DNA from: Flavobacteriaceae bacterium PS02337
GTDB taxonomy: Bacteria; Bacteroidota; Bacteroidia; Flavobacteriales; Flavobacteriaceae
Direction: 5' to 3'
DNA: 64,000 bases
Assembly (NCBI GenBank): GCA_029959285.1
Contig: JASCOE010000006.1
Coordinates: forward strand, 238,565 to 302,564
Below, in pieces: positions 18,415 through 26,809 of the stretch; position 1 is the first letter of the stretch, and every line of letters starts with the position of its first letter. The notes under the pieces are model-generated. The model was not told the origin of the DNA. It did not search any database and worked only from the letters and a program-made list of their open reading frames with translations. The position numbers were made by a program, and so were the translations under genes.

Positions 18415-18445
18415 AAAAAGGCATTCTGAAACAGAATGCCTTTTT
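18415..18445 (-). terminator. Terminator after obg
   Basis: A 14-bp perfect stem (AAAAAGGCATTCTG / CAGAATGCCTTTTT) with a 3-nt loop lies 22 nt downstream of the obg stop and before the S46 peptidase gene on the same strand, separating the two transcripts. Confidence 0.88.
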
Positions 18446-18466
18446 ATTATGTAAAGAAGTTATTTT

Positions 18467-19468
18467 TTATTCATTAAGCATTTTCCAAAGCTTATCTTTT
18501 AAGTCTGTCAAACCTTGCTGTGCAACAGATGAGATAAACATATATGGAACATCTTTGAAAGAAACATCTAACTCTGCTTTCAATTCTGCTTTCAATTCGT
18601 CATCCAACATATCGCATTTAGAAATCACAACAAGACGTTCTTTGTCTAACATTTCTGGATTGTATTTCGTTAACTCATTAACTAAAATATCATATTCTCC
18701 TTTAATGTCTGGCGTATCAACAGGAACTAAAAATAGTAAAGTTGAATTACGTTCGATGTGGCGTAAGAAATAATGCCCCAAACCTTTTCCTTCTGCAGCA
18801 CCTTCAATAATTCCAGGAATATCGGCAATTACAAAAGACTGGAAATCTCTGTAAGCAACAATTCCTAAATTTGGTTTTAATGTTGTAAACGGATAATCTG
18901 CAATTTTTGGTTTTGCAGAAGTTAAAACAGACAATAAAGTAGATTTTCCAGCATTTGGAAAACCAACTAAACCAACATCTGCCAGAACTTTAAGTTCTAG
19001 AATAACATCCATTTCTATTCCAAGCAAACCTGGCTGTGCGTAACGAGGCGTTTGGTTTGTTGAACTTCTAAAATGCCAGTTCCCTAAACCTCCTTTTCCA
19101 CCTCTTGCCAGAATCTGTTTTTCTCCGTGTTCTGTAATCTCAAAAAGTGTTTCGCCTGTTTCTTTGTCTTTTACAACAGTTCCTAGCGGCACTTCAATGA
19201 TTTTATCTTCTCCGTCTGCACCTGTACTACGATCTCCACCACCGTCTCCACCGTGTCCAGCTTTTATGTGACGCGCAAACTTTAAATGAAATAATGTCCA
19301 AAGTCCTTTATTCCCAACTAAATATACATGTCCTCCGCGACCACCGTCTCCTCCGTCTGGACCACCTTTTTCAATAAATTTCTCTCTATGTAAATGCGTA
19401 GATCCTTTTCCTCCTTTTCCTGAAGAAACATATATCTTAACGTAATCTACAAAATTCCCTTCTGTCAT
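18467..19468 (-). CDS. obg: GTPase Obg/CgtA
   Basis: 333 residues with the glycine-rich Obg fold ([16 protein letters not shown], then [11 protein letters not shown]) at residues 1-158, followed by a G domain with G1 [11 protein letters not shown], switch region [10 protein letters not shown]3 DIPGIIEGA and G4 SKCD. There is no long C-terminal OCT extension, as is usual in Bacteroidota. Obg is an essential ribosome-associated GTPase in 50S assembly and stress control. The spacer upstream holds a tandem intergenic repeat rather than a recognisable promoter. Confidence 0.95.
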   Translation of the reverse strand: MTEGNFVDYVKIYVSSGKGGKGSTHLHREKFIEKGGPDGGDGGRGGHVYLVGNKGLWTLFHLKFARHIKAGHGGDGGGDRSTGADGEDKIIEVPLGTVVKDKETGETLFEITEHGEKQILARGGKGGLGNWHFRSSTNQTPRYAQPGLLGIEMDVILELKVLADVGLVGFPNAGKSTLLSVLTSAKPKIADYPFTTLKPNLGIVAYRDFQSFVIADIPGIIEGAAEGKGLGHYFLRHIERNSTLLFLVPVDTPDIKGEYDILVNELTKYNPEMLDKERLVVISKCDMLDDELKAELKAELDVSFKDVPYMFISSVAQQGLTDLKDKLWKMLNE

Positions 19469-19475
19469 TTTTTTT

Positions 19476-19616
19476 AGTATTCAGTCGCAGTCGCAGTTTT
19501 CAGTGCAAACTGCAACTAAAAACTGTGACTAAAAACTATTTTATTTAGTATTGAGTCTCAGCCTTAATTTTCAGCACAAACTGCGACTGAAAACTGTAAC
19601 TGAAAACTATTTTTAT
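19476..19616. repeat. Two tandem 71-bp copies of the CAGTCGCAG/TTTTCAGT inverted-repeat family
   Basis: The copies start at 19476 and 19547, both with AGTATT(C/G)AGTC and both running through AAACTGC-ACT-AAAACTGT-ACT to an ATTTTATTT end. Each is an imperfect hairpin of CAGT/ACTG words. They fill the space between the CNNM-type gene and obg. Related pieces occur at about 27965-27985 and 44385-44439. Confidence 0.8.
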
Positions 19617-20891
19617 TTACTCTTTAAGCGCTTTTACAAGCACTTTATCAATCTTAACGCCGTCCATATCGACAACTTCAAGTGTGAATTTCTGCCAGAT
19701 TAATTTTTCACCTTCTTTTGGAATATGTGAAAGTTCCGTCATAATCATTCCGCTTACGGTGTTTACTTCGTAATCGTTTGTCAATTCATCTAACTCAAAA
19801 TAAGTTAAGAAATCGTGCAACGAATAATGTCCGTCAACCAACCATGAACCGTCTTCTCTTTCGATAAGCTGAAATTCATCTTTATAGAATTCAGCAGCAT
19901 CTCCAACTAAAGCTTCTAAAATATCATTCAAAGTAATCATACCTTGAAAAACTCCATATTCATCTGAAACTAAGGCGTAATGAACACCAGTTTTCTTGAA
20001 ATTCTCTAAAGCTTTGTAAGCTGTAGTTTGTTCCATTAGATAAGGCGCGTCAGACATTATTGCAGATAAATCGAAATTATCTTTTTCGATATTTGCGAAG
20101 ATATTTTTAAGTGTTACCACTCCAACAATATCATCGTAATTATCATTGTAAACTGGATAAACTGCATGTAAATCTTGAACGACTAATTCTTTGATTTTTT
20201 CTTTATTTTCTTTTAATGGCAACATGTCAACAGACTTACGGTGTGTCATTAAAGAATTTACTTTTCTATCTCCAATATGAAAAACACGTTCTACGATATC
20301 TTGTTCAATTTCTTGAACTTCACCAACTTCGGTTCCTTCTTTAATGATGGCTTTAATTTCTTCTTCAGTAACTTTTCCGTCAGCAGTTGGTTTTATCTGA
20401 AAAACATTCAGTAAAAAATCTGTCGACGAAGTTAATAACCAAATAAATGGCGCCGTAATAATTGAAATTACTTTCATTGGCATTGCCACCATTTTTGCAA
20501 TTGCTTCTGGATAATTTAATCCGATTCGTTTTGGAAGTAATTCTCCCAAAACCAAAGAGAAAAAAGTTAAAACTACAACTACAATTCCAACAGCTACAGA
20601 ATGTGCGTAAGGTTTTAGAACTGCAAAACCTGAAACAAATAGTTCAACATCCTGTGTGATTTTATCGCCAGAATAAATACCAGTTAAAATTCCGATTAAG
20701 GTAATTCCGATTTGTACTGTCGATAGAAATTTGTTTGGCGAATTGGCTAAATCGAGTGCCGTTTTAGCGCTTTTATTTCCTTTTTTCGCAGCAGTTTCCA
20801 ACCTGTTTTTACGGGCCGAAATCAATGCGATTTCAGACATGGAGAAAACTCCGTTTAAGAGAATTAGAAAAAATATAATTAGTATTTCCAA
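19617..20891 (-). CDS. CNNM/CBS-pair membrane protein (hemolysin C / YtfL-type family)
   Basis: 424 residues: an N-terminal CNNM (DUF21) domain with the hallmark LLNGVFSMSEIALISARKNRL and four membrane segments up to about 160, a CBS pair (about 200-325, DDIVGVVTLKNI, FQGMITLNDILEALVGD) and a C-terminal CorC_HlyC domain (EREDGSWLVDGH). Relatives are linked to Mg2+ or Co2+ transport or efflux; the hemolysin name is historical. The start codon appears to be TTG at 20891: an ATG start would fall at residue 18, inside the first membrane segment. Confidence 0.87.
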   Translation of the reverse strand: MEILIIFFLILLNGVFSMSEIALISARKNRLETAAKKGNKSAKTALDLANSPNKFLSTVQIGITLIGILTGIYSGDKITQDVELFVSGFAVLKPYAHSVAVGIVVVVLTFFSLVLGELLPKRIGLNYPEAIAKMVAMPMKVISIITAPFIWLLTSSTDFLLNVFQIKPTADGKVTEEEIKAIIKEGTEVGEVQEIEQDIVERVFHIGDRKVNSLMTHRKSVDMLPLKENKEKIKELVVQDLHAVYPVYNDNYDDIVGVVTLKNIFANIEKDNFDLSAIMSDAPYLMEQTTAYKALENFKKTGVHYALVSDEYGVFQGMITLNDILEALVGDAAEFYKDEFQLIEREDGSWLVDGHYSLHDFLTYFELDELTNDYEVNTVSGMIMTELSHIPKEGEKLIWQKFTLEVVDMDGVKIDKVLVKALKE

Positions 20892-20951
20892 TTGATAGGG
20901 GATTCGTTATAAAATAGTCTTGTTAAATGCAATTTGTACTCGTAATCTAAA

Positions 20952-21091
20952 TAGCCCAGATGGAAGAGAAGAGCCCGGAGCTAAAAAAACTAATTTTTCT
21001 TGCCAGAAAACAGCGACCAACGGAAGCTCGTTTTATGGTTAGAAAAATAGTTTTTTTAGCGAGGACTCGTAACGTACAGCTGGAAAAAGCT
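20952..21091. repeat. Long-hairpin intergenic element beginning TAGCCC, RNA-like
   Basis: A 140-nt region between adk and the CNNM gene starts with TAGCCCAGATGGAAG and ends with AGCTGGAAAAAGCT. Its core is a stem of about 20 bp (GCTAAAAAAACTA.. at 20980 pairing with ..TAGTTTTTTTAGC ending 21060, one bulge), continued inside by CCAGAAAAC / GTTTTATGG. From memory, similar TAGCCC(C)GAT-GAAG elements recur in intergenic regions of Bacteroidota; identity with a named RNA family is not claimed. Confidence 0.65.
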
Positions 21092-21092
21092 T

Positions 21093-21665
21093 CTACAAAT
21101 TATCTATAACTGACGTTAAGCGCTCTGTAATTTCTTCAATTGTTCCGATACCGTTTACGGCGTGAAACTTGTTTTGTTCTTTATAATATCCAATAAGAGG
21201 AGCTGTTTTCTCATTGTATTCTTGATATCTTACACGAATTTTTTCTTCGTCTTGATCGTCAGCTCTTCCGCTTGTTTTTCCTCTTTCTAATAAACGTGCT
21301 ACCAAAATCTCATCGTCAGCTTCTAAAGCGATTGTTGCTGTTACGCTAGACCCGATTGTTGGTAAAAATTTATCTAAAGCCTCAGCTTGGTTGATTGTTC
21401 TTGGGTAACCGTCGAACAAAAATCCTGCTGTATCTGGGTGTTTTTTTACCTCATCAATTAACATTGCAGTTGTTACTTCGCATGGAACTAATTCTCCATT
21501 GTCCATAAAAACTCTTGCTTTTTTTCCTAGTTCAGTATCATTTTTTAAATTAAAACGAAAAATATCTCCAGTTGAAAGGTGTGTTAAATTGTATTTTTCT
21601 TTTAAAAATTCTGCCTGAGTTCCTTTTCCTGCACCAGGCTTTCCAAATAAAACGATGTTAATCAT
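21093..21665 (-). CDS. adk: Adenylate kinase
   Basis: 190 residues, the short-LID form. The P-loop GKPGAGKGTQ, the AMP-binding region STGDIFR, FLFDGYPRTINQAE and LLERGKTSGRADDQDE are all present. It interconverts ATP + AMP and 2 ADP in the cytosol. It lies 65 nt downstream of hpt on the same strand, so the two purine enzymes are probably co-transcribed. Confidence 0.96.
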   Translation of the reverse strand: MINIVLFGKPGAGKGTQAEFLKEKYNLTHLSTGDIFRFNLKNDTELGKKARVFMDNGELVPCEVTTAMLIDEVKKHPDTAGFLFDGYPRTINQAEALDKFLPTIGSSVTATIALEADDEILVARLLERGKTSGRADDQDEEKIRVRYQEYNEKTAPLIGYYKEQNKFHAVNGIGTIEEITERLTSVIDNL

Positions 21666-21730
21666 AATTGAAATGAGTGTTGTTACTTCTGTCTTTCAGA
21701 AGTTTTAAAATGAATATATAGTTGTGTTTG

Positions 21731-22261
21731 TTATTCTGCTAATTTGTAAATCTCGGTTAAGTTTCGTCCTAATCCATCATAGTCTAAACCGTAACCTACA
21801 ATAAATTTATTTGGAATTCGAACTCCAACATAATCTATTTTTATGTCTTTTTTATACGCTTCTGGTTTAAAAAACAAAGTGGCAATTTTAAAATGCTTTA
21901 CATTTTGTGCTTTAAACAAATGCTTCAATTCTTCGATCGTGTTTCCTGTATCGATAATATCTTCAATAATTATAACCGTTCTTCCAGTCAAATCCTGATT
22001 GATTCCGATTAATTCTTTAACGATATTTGTCGTTTCAGTTCCTTCATACGATGCCATTTTGATAAATGAAACCTCGCATGGTTTTTTGTATTTTTTTAGA
22101 AAATCTGACACGACCATAAAAGCGCCATTCAAAACTCCAATAAAAATTGGTGTATCATCTCCAAAATCATCCTCTACCTGAGCCACCATTTTAGTTAAAG
22201 CAAAATCAATTTCTTTAGCCGAAATAAACGGAACAAATTGTTTATCGTGAAGTTGTATCAT
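21731..22261 (-). CDS. hpt: Hypoxanthine phosphoribosyltransferase
   Basis: A type I PRTase with the PRPP-binding motif VIIIEDIIDTGNTIEEL and a hood/C-terminal region PNKFIVGYGLDYDGLGRN. It is 176 residues from the ATG at 22261; a TTG start 27 nt further upstream is possible but would place translation right on the -7 box. It salvages hypoxanthine (and often guanine) to the nucleotide. It leads a likely hpt-adk unit. Confidence 0.93.
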   Translation of the reverse strand: MIQLHDKQFVPFISAKEIDFALTKMVAQVEDDFGDDTPIFIGVLNGAFMVVSDFLKKYKKPCEVSFIKMASYEGTETTNIVKELIGINQDLTGRTVIIIEDIIDTGNTIEELKHLFKAQNVKHFKIATLFFKPEAYKKDIKIDYVGVRIPNKFIVGYGLDYDGLGRNLTEIYKLAE

Positions 22262-22285
22262 TATTTTTAAATTTAAAATAATGGA

Positions 22286-22293
22286 CAAAGATA
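22286..22293 (-). promoter_or_regulatory. -7 box of hpt
   Basis: On the minus strand this reads TATCTTTG, a match to TAnnTTTG, ending 24 nt before the chosen ATG. The -33 TTG is not well placed (8 or 26 bp upstream). Confidence 0.5.
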
Positions 22294-22447
22294 CAGAATT
22301 ACAACTTAACTGCTTCTATCAAAATGGACTGTATCGCGATATTTTTTAAGAATGTTAAATATCAGTTAATAATTACAAATTACTTTTTGATGCTGTTTTT
22401 AATTTCAGTAAATTGTTGTTAAATAATTATTTAACTCCAAAAACCCG

Positions 22448-23731
22448 ATGAAAAAATCCTTACCGCTATTTTCAGTAGCATTATTAGCATTGATGACTTC
22501 CTGTAATGGGCAAGTAAAAAAAGAAGAAAAAGAAGCGCTGGCTAAACAACCTAATAATGTTGTAAAAACTGCCATTGGAGATCTTACGCTTCCGCCGCCT
22601 TACGCCACAGAATCTAAAACCAAAAATAGTAAAGTTATCGGATGGCCAGCCGGCAAAACACCAAAAGCGCCAGAAGGTTTTACAGTTACAAAATTTGCAG
22701 ACGGATTTGAGAATCCGCGTTGGAGTTATATTGGTCCAAACAATGATATTTTTGTTGTGGAAAGCGGAACCAGAACAAGTAAAAACCAAATTATAGTTTT
22801 GCGCGACAATGATAAAGACGGAAAATATGAAACTCGCGAAGTTTTTATATCTGGTTTAAACAGACCTTTGGGAATGTTAATTCTTAAAGACTTTTTTTAT
22901 ATTGCCAATACTGACGGACTTTACCGTTATCCTTATAAAAACGCACCATTAAAATTAGAAACTCAAGGAACTAAAATTGTTGAACTTCCTGCGGGCGGAT
23001 ACAACAATCACTGGACAAGAAGTTTGCTTGCTAATCCTGAAGGAACAAAAATTTATATTGGTGTTGGTTCTGGAAGCAATGTTGGAGAAAATGGAATGGA
23101 TAAAGAAATTCGCCGTGCTGCAATTTTAGAAATTAATCCTGATGGAACTGGCGAAAAGATTTATGCTGAAGGTCTTAGAAATCCAATGGGAATGGATTGG
23201 AATCCTGCCAACAAAAAAGAACTTTGGACAGCGGTAAATGAAAGAGATGAACTTGGCGACGACTTAGTTCCAGATTATATTACGAGTGTAAAAAGAGGCG
23301 GTTTTTATGGATGGCCTTATTCGTATTTCGGAAGTATTCCTGATCCAAGATGGAAAGGAAAAGGCGAACGAAAAGATTTGATAGAAAAAGCAATTGTTCC
23401 CGATGTTCCAGTTGGTGCTCACACGGCTTCTCTAGGATTGGCTTTTTACACAAAAGATGCTTTTCCAGCAAAATATAAAAATGGAGCATTTGTTGGTCAG
23501 CACGGTTCTTGGAATCGATCTGTAATTTCAGGTTATAAAGTTTTGTTCGTTCCTTTTAAAGACGGAAAACCTTCAGGAAAACCAGAAGATTTTTTAACTG
23601 GTTTTATTTCTGACAATGATAAAGCGGAAGTTTACGGACGTCCGGTCGCTGTTACTGTTATGAACGACGGATCGCTTTTGGTAAATGATGATAGCGGAAA
23701 TACAATTTGGAAAGTTACAGCGAATAAATAA
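22448..23731 (+). CDS. PQQ-dependent sugar dehydrogenase-type lipoprotein (GSDH/sorbosone dehydrogenase fold)
   Basis: A 427-residue lipoprotein (signal ending LMTSC, then NGQ). The six-bladed propeller of soluble glucose/sorbosone dehydrogenases is indicated by GFENPRWSYIGPNNDIFVVE, GLNRPLGMLI, a YNNHWTRSLL His segment, EGLRNPMGMDWNP, and GQHGSWNRS near the end. Such proteins oxidise sugars in the periplasm using PQQ; no PQQ biosynthesis genes are in the window, so the cofactor is inferred only from the family. The TonB-dependent receptor follows after 147 bp containing an inverted repeat. Confidence 0.85.
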   Translation: MKKSLPLFSVALLALMTSCNGQVKKEEKEALAKQPNNVVKTAIGDLTLPPPYATESKTKNSKVIGWPAGKTPKAPEGFTVTKFADGFENPRWSYIGPNNDIFVVESGTRTSKNQIIVLRDNDKDGKYETREVFISGLNRPLGMLILKDFFYIANTDGLYRYPYKNAPLKLETQGTKIVELPAGGYNNHWTRSLLANPEGTKIYIGVGSGSNVGENGMDKEIRRAAILEINPDGTGEKIYAEGLRNPMGMDWNPANKKELWTAVNERDELGDDLVPDYITSVKRGGFYGWPYSYFGSIPDPRWKGKGERKDLIEKAIVPDVPVGAHTASLGLAFYTKDAFPAKYKNGAFVGQHGSWNRSVISGYKVLFVPFKDGKPSGKPEDFLTGFISDNDKAEVYGRPVAVTVMNDGSLLVNDDSGNTIWKVTANK

Positions 23732-23751
23732 TTTTAAACATAAAGATTTTA

Positions 23752-23845
23752 AACACATAGAGACATAGATTTTGTTTTAAAAAGAAGTTATTTGAAAATT
23801 CGAAACGCCTTTTTTGCCTCAACCAATGCTATGTTTCTATGTGTT
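23752..23845. repeat. Intergenic inverted repeat (AACACATAGAGACATAG type)
   Basis: Two 17-bp arms (AACACATAGAGACATAG at 23752 and CTATGTTTCTATGTGTT at 23829) pair with one mismatch around a 60-nt centre. It lies between the sugar dehydrogenase and receptor genes and is one of several inverted-repeat families in this window. Confidence 0.75.
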
Positions 23846-23878
23846 AAAATAAAAACTGCATTTTAATCAGCTCATTTT

Positions 23879-25981
23879 ATGATTTTAAAAAAATATTTTC
23901 TTCTTCTTTTTGCACTTTTCATTTTTCAAAATACAATTTCACAAGAAAAAGAAGTCCAAAATATTGATACTACAAAAACTCAAAAACTAAACGAAGTTTT
24001 AATAAGTCCGCTTCACATCAATCGTGATTTGCAAAACAGTCCTGCTTCTATTGGTGTTTTATCTGAAAAAGAATTACTTCGAAATAACACCACAGATATT
24101 AGCAATGTCATTAATACGATTCCGGGTGTTTTTATGCAATCTTCGAATATTACGACAACCCGAATTTCGATTCGCGGAATTGGCGCGAGAACTCCATACG
24201 GTACTAATAAAATTCGTGCTTTTTATGGAAGTATCCCTTTGACTTCTGGAAACAGTGAAACCGTAATTGACGATATTGATCTTCAAAACATCAATCAAAT
24301 TGAAATTATAAAAGGTCCGCTTTCGAGTATTTACGGCGCGGGTTTGGGCGGTGCAATTTTAATTTCGCCTCAAACTTTAAAAAAAGGAAATTATCAAACT
24401 GAAGTTAGTTCTACTTTTGGTTCTTTTGGATTATTAAAAAACAGAGTGAGTTTTGATTTGAATGAAAAAAGTTCTTCTCTAAATCTGAGTTACCACAATT
24501 TAAAGACAGACGGATGGCGCCAAAACAGCGCTTACAATCGGGAAGGAATTACGCTTGGCGGAGAATTATTTCGAAAGAAAAACAGCAAACTGACTTACTT
24601 TTCGAATTATACTTATTTGAAAGCTTATATTCCAAGTTCGATTAATAAAACCACTTTTGGTAATAATCCTCAAGCGGGCGCGCCGACTTGGGTTGCTTCA
24701 AAAGGTTTTAAAGAATACAAATCGACTTTGGGCGGATTGTCTTATGATTTTTCCATTAATGAAAATTTAAAAAATTCAACTTCAGTTTTCATCAATTACA
24801 AAGACAGCAACGAACCGCGTCCGTTTGATATTTTACGTCAATATACTTTTGCTTCGGGCGTGCGAACTCAGTTTTCGGGAGATTTTAATATCGGAAAAAT
24901 CAAAAATCAATTTATTGCTGGTTTAGAATATTTCAGAGATAATTATAACGGAAATACTTTTCAAAATCTTTATCAGCAAAATAATGGAAACGGAAGTTTA
25001 CAAGGCGATCAACTTACAGCAACCGATCAAAAAAGACATTTTTATAATATCTTCTCCCAAATTAGAACTTTACTTTCTGATCAATTCGAAATTCAGGCAG
25101 GATTAAATTACAACAAAACCAAATTCGAACTTCAGAATGATTTTCCCGCTTCCGCGAATAGTCCAAAAGAAAAATATAGTTATGATGGGATTTTTTCACC
25201 TCAACTTTCTTTTTTATTTAAACCAAATGAAGTACAAACTTTTTACTTTTCTGCAAGCCGAGGATTTTCGCTTCCCGCAACCGAAGAAACTTTAACTTCA
25301 ACAGGAAATATCAATCAAAACATTAAACCTGAAACGGGTTACAATTTTGAATTGGGCGGAAAATTGCATTTTTTCAATAAAAAATTATATACTCAAATTG
25401 CCATTTATAGAATGGAAATTAAAGATTTATTGGTTGCAAAAAGAATCGGCGATGATCAATATGAAGGCGTGAATGCAGGGAAAACTTTTCATGAAGGAAT
25501 TGAAATTTCATTAAATCATAATTGGCCAATAAATCGAATTTTCAATTTAAATTCCTATATCGGAGCTTCAATCGGAAATTATGAATTTAAAGATTTTGTA
25601 GACAACGGAAATGATTTTTCTGGAAACAAACTAACTGGAGTTCCTGCAAATACTGCAAGTGCTGGTTTTACTTTAAATACAACTTCTGGATTTTACTTTA
25701 GTGCCGATTTTCAGTTCACAGATAAAATTCCAATGAACGATTCTAATGCTAATTTTTCAGATTCATATTCTTTATTAAATTTAAAAACAGGTTATCAATT
25801 TGAAATTTTATCGAATTTAACAACACATTTTGATGCGGGAATTAATAATGTTATGAACGAAAAATACGCTTCTATGATTTTAACCAATGCAACTGGCGTT
25901 GGAAATGCGCAACCAAGATTTTATTATCCTGGATTACCGATAAACTTTTACGGAAATATCTCATTAAATTACGTATTTTAG
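23879..25981 (+). CDS. TonB-dependent receptor (FecA/siderophore type)
   Basis: 700 residues: a signal peptide ending near TISQ, a TonB-box-like segment (KLNEVLISP), a plug domain (about 45-150, with NTIPGVFMQ, TRISIRGIGARTPYG and IEIIKGPLSSIYGAGLGGAI), then a 22-strand-type barrel to a C-terminal aromatic (NYVF). There is no SusC-type N-terminal carboxypeptidase domain and no susD gene nearby, so iron-chelate or small-molecule uptake is more likely than polysaccharide uptake. Energy would come from TonB-ExbBD such as the set at 54.5-57 kb. Confidence 0.9.
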   Translation: MILKKYFLLLFALFIFQNTISQEKEVQNIDTTKTQKLNEVLISPLHINRDLQNSPASIGVLSEKELLRNNTTDISNVINTIPGVFMQSSNITTTRISIRGIGARTPYGTNKIRAFYGSIPLTSGNSETVIDDIDLQNINQIEIIKGPLSSIYGAGLGGAILISPQTLKKGNYQTEVSSTFGSFGLLKNRVSFDLNEKSSSLNLSYHNLKTDGWRQNSAYNREGITLGGELFRKKNSKLTYFSNYTYLKAYIPSSINKTTFGNNPQAGAPTWVASKGFKEYKSTLGGLSYDFSINENLKNSTSVFINYKDSNEPRPFDILRQYTFASGVRTQFSGDFNIGKIKNQFIAGLEYFRDNYNGNTFQNLYQQNNGNGSLQGDQLTATDQKRHFYNIFSQIRTLLSDQFEIQAGLNYNKTKFELQNDFPASANSPKEKYSYDGIFSPQLSFLFKPNEVQTFYFSASRGFSLPATEETLTSTGNINQNIKPETGYNFELGGKLHFFNKKLYTQIAIYRMEIKDLLVAKRIGDDQYEGVNAGKTFHEGIEISLNHNWPINRIFNLNSYIGASIGNYEFKDFVDNGNDFSGNKLTGVPANTASAGFTLNTTSGFYFSADFQFTDKIPMNDSNANFSDSYSLLNLKTGYQFEILSNLTTHFDAGINNVMNEKYASMILTNATGVGNAQPRFYYPGLPINFYGNISLNYVF

Positions 25982-26007
25982 CTTAAGTTTTTAAATACCG
26001 CTAGAAG

Positions 26008-26559
26008 ATGCTGTCTGAATTACAAAAAAAACTGGATTATGTAAATGCTTATAGAGAAAATCGGCTAAAAGCAGCACAAGATGTTTTGGAAAATCCTGAC
26101 CTTTTTGGCGAATTAGTTTCAATCTGTTTTACGCCTTCAGACAAAAACAATCATAAAGCTTGCTGGATTTTAGAATTTGTTTCTTACGAAGAATTACTTT
26201 GGTTGCAACCTCATCTTGATTTTTTCTGTTCGAATTTAAAAATTTTAAAAGATGAAAGTTCACTTCGGCCAATTGCAAAAGTTACTCAACTTTTGGTAAA
26301 ATCACATTATAAGAAAAACGAAAACGGAATTCAACTCTCAGAAGAAAACCTTCAAGATTGCATTGAAGCTTCTTTTGATTGGCTAATAAATGATACTAAA
26401 GTTGCTACAAAAGCGTATTCTATAAGAACTTTATACATTCTAGGAAATTATTACGATTGGATTCACCCTGAATTAAAAGTAATTATAGATAAAGATTTCG
26501 GAGATCATTCAGCGGCATACAAAGCTGTAGCCAAAGAAGTTTTGAAGAAAATAAAATAG
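26008..26559 (+). CDS. Helical hypothetical protein (HEAT-like)
   Basis: 183 residues, almost all alpha-helical, with repeated helix pairs (CWILEFVSYEELLWLQPHLD, IRPIAKV-like, CIEASFDWLIND, AYSIRTLYILG) that resemble HEAT/ARM repeats. There is no signal peptide. Similar flavobacterial proteins are sometimes labelled adenylosuccinate lyase in databases, but none of the lyase signature (SSxMPxKxNP) is present, so that name is not supported. It lies 26 nt after the receptor gene and could be co-transcribed. Function unknown. Confidence 0.6.
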   Translation: MLSELQKKLDYVNAYRENRLKAAQDVLENPDLFGELVSICFTPSDKNNHKACWILEFVSYEELLWLQPHLDFFCSNLKILKDESSLRPIAKVTQLLVKSHYKKNENGIQLSEENLQDCIEASFDWLINDTKVATKAYSIRTLYILGNYYDWIHPELKVIIDKDFGDHSAAYKAVAKEVLKKIK

Positions 26560-26572
26560 TTTTTTTTTGTTA

Positions 26573-26746
26573 GCCACAGATTAAAAGGATTAAAAAGATT
26601 TCTCTCTTTGTGGAGTTTTAGTTGCCACGAATTACACAAATTTCCACTAATTTTTTTAGACCGAATTTTTAAAAAAAATAATTCGTGAAAATTTGTGTAA
26701 TTCGTGGCAAACAAAAAAATCCTTTCTAATTCTTTTAATCTGTGGC
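26573..26746. repeat. Nested inverted repeat: GCCACAGATTAAAAG outer, GCCACGAATTACAC inner
   Basis: An outer pair (GCCACAGATTAAAAG.. at 26573; ..CTTTTAATCTGTGGC ending 26746) encloses a complete inner inverted repeat (TTGCCACGAATTACACAAAT at 26622; ..GTGTAATTCGTGGCAA ending 26710). The inner unit is the same family as the repeat at 35718-35788. It fills the space before purK. Confidence 0.85.
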
Positions 26747-26761
26747 AAAAAAAACTAAATT

Positions 26762-26792
26762 TTGGCTAAAAAAAGATTAAAAAGTATCTTTG
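26762..26792 (+). promoter_or_regulatory. purK promoter
   Basis: TTG (26762-26764), 20 bp, TATCTTTG (26785-26792): a full match to the Bacteroidota TTG/TAnnTTTG promoter. The ATG at 26810 is 17 nt downstream, which argues against a TTG start at 26762 that would lie inside the -33 box. Confidence 0.75.
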
Positions 26793-26809
26793 CAAAAACA
26801 CAACACAAA

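Noticed and set aside
26008-26559. Adenylosuccinate lyase annotation
   Set aside because: 183 residues, no lyase signature loop and no fumarase-superfamily motifs; helical-repeat protein instead.
26762-26809. TTG start giving purK an extra 16 residues
   Set aside because: The TTG is the -33 element of a full promoter whose -7 box ends 17 nt before the ATG at 26810.
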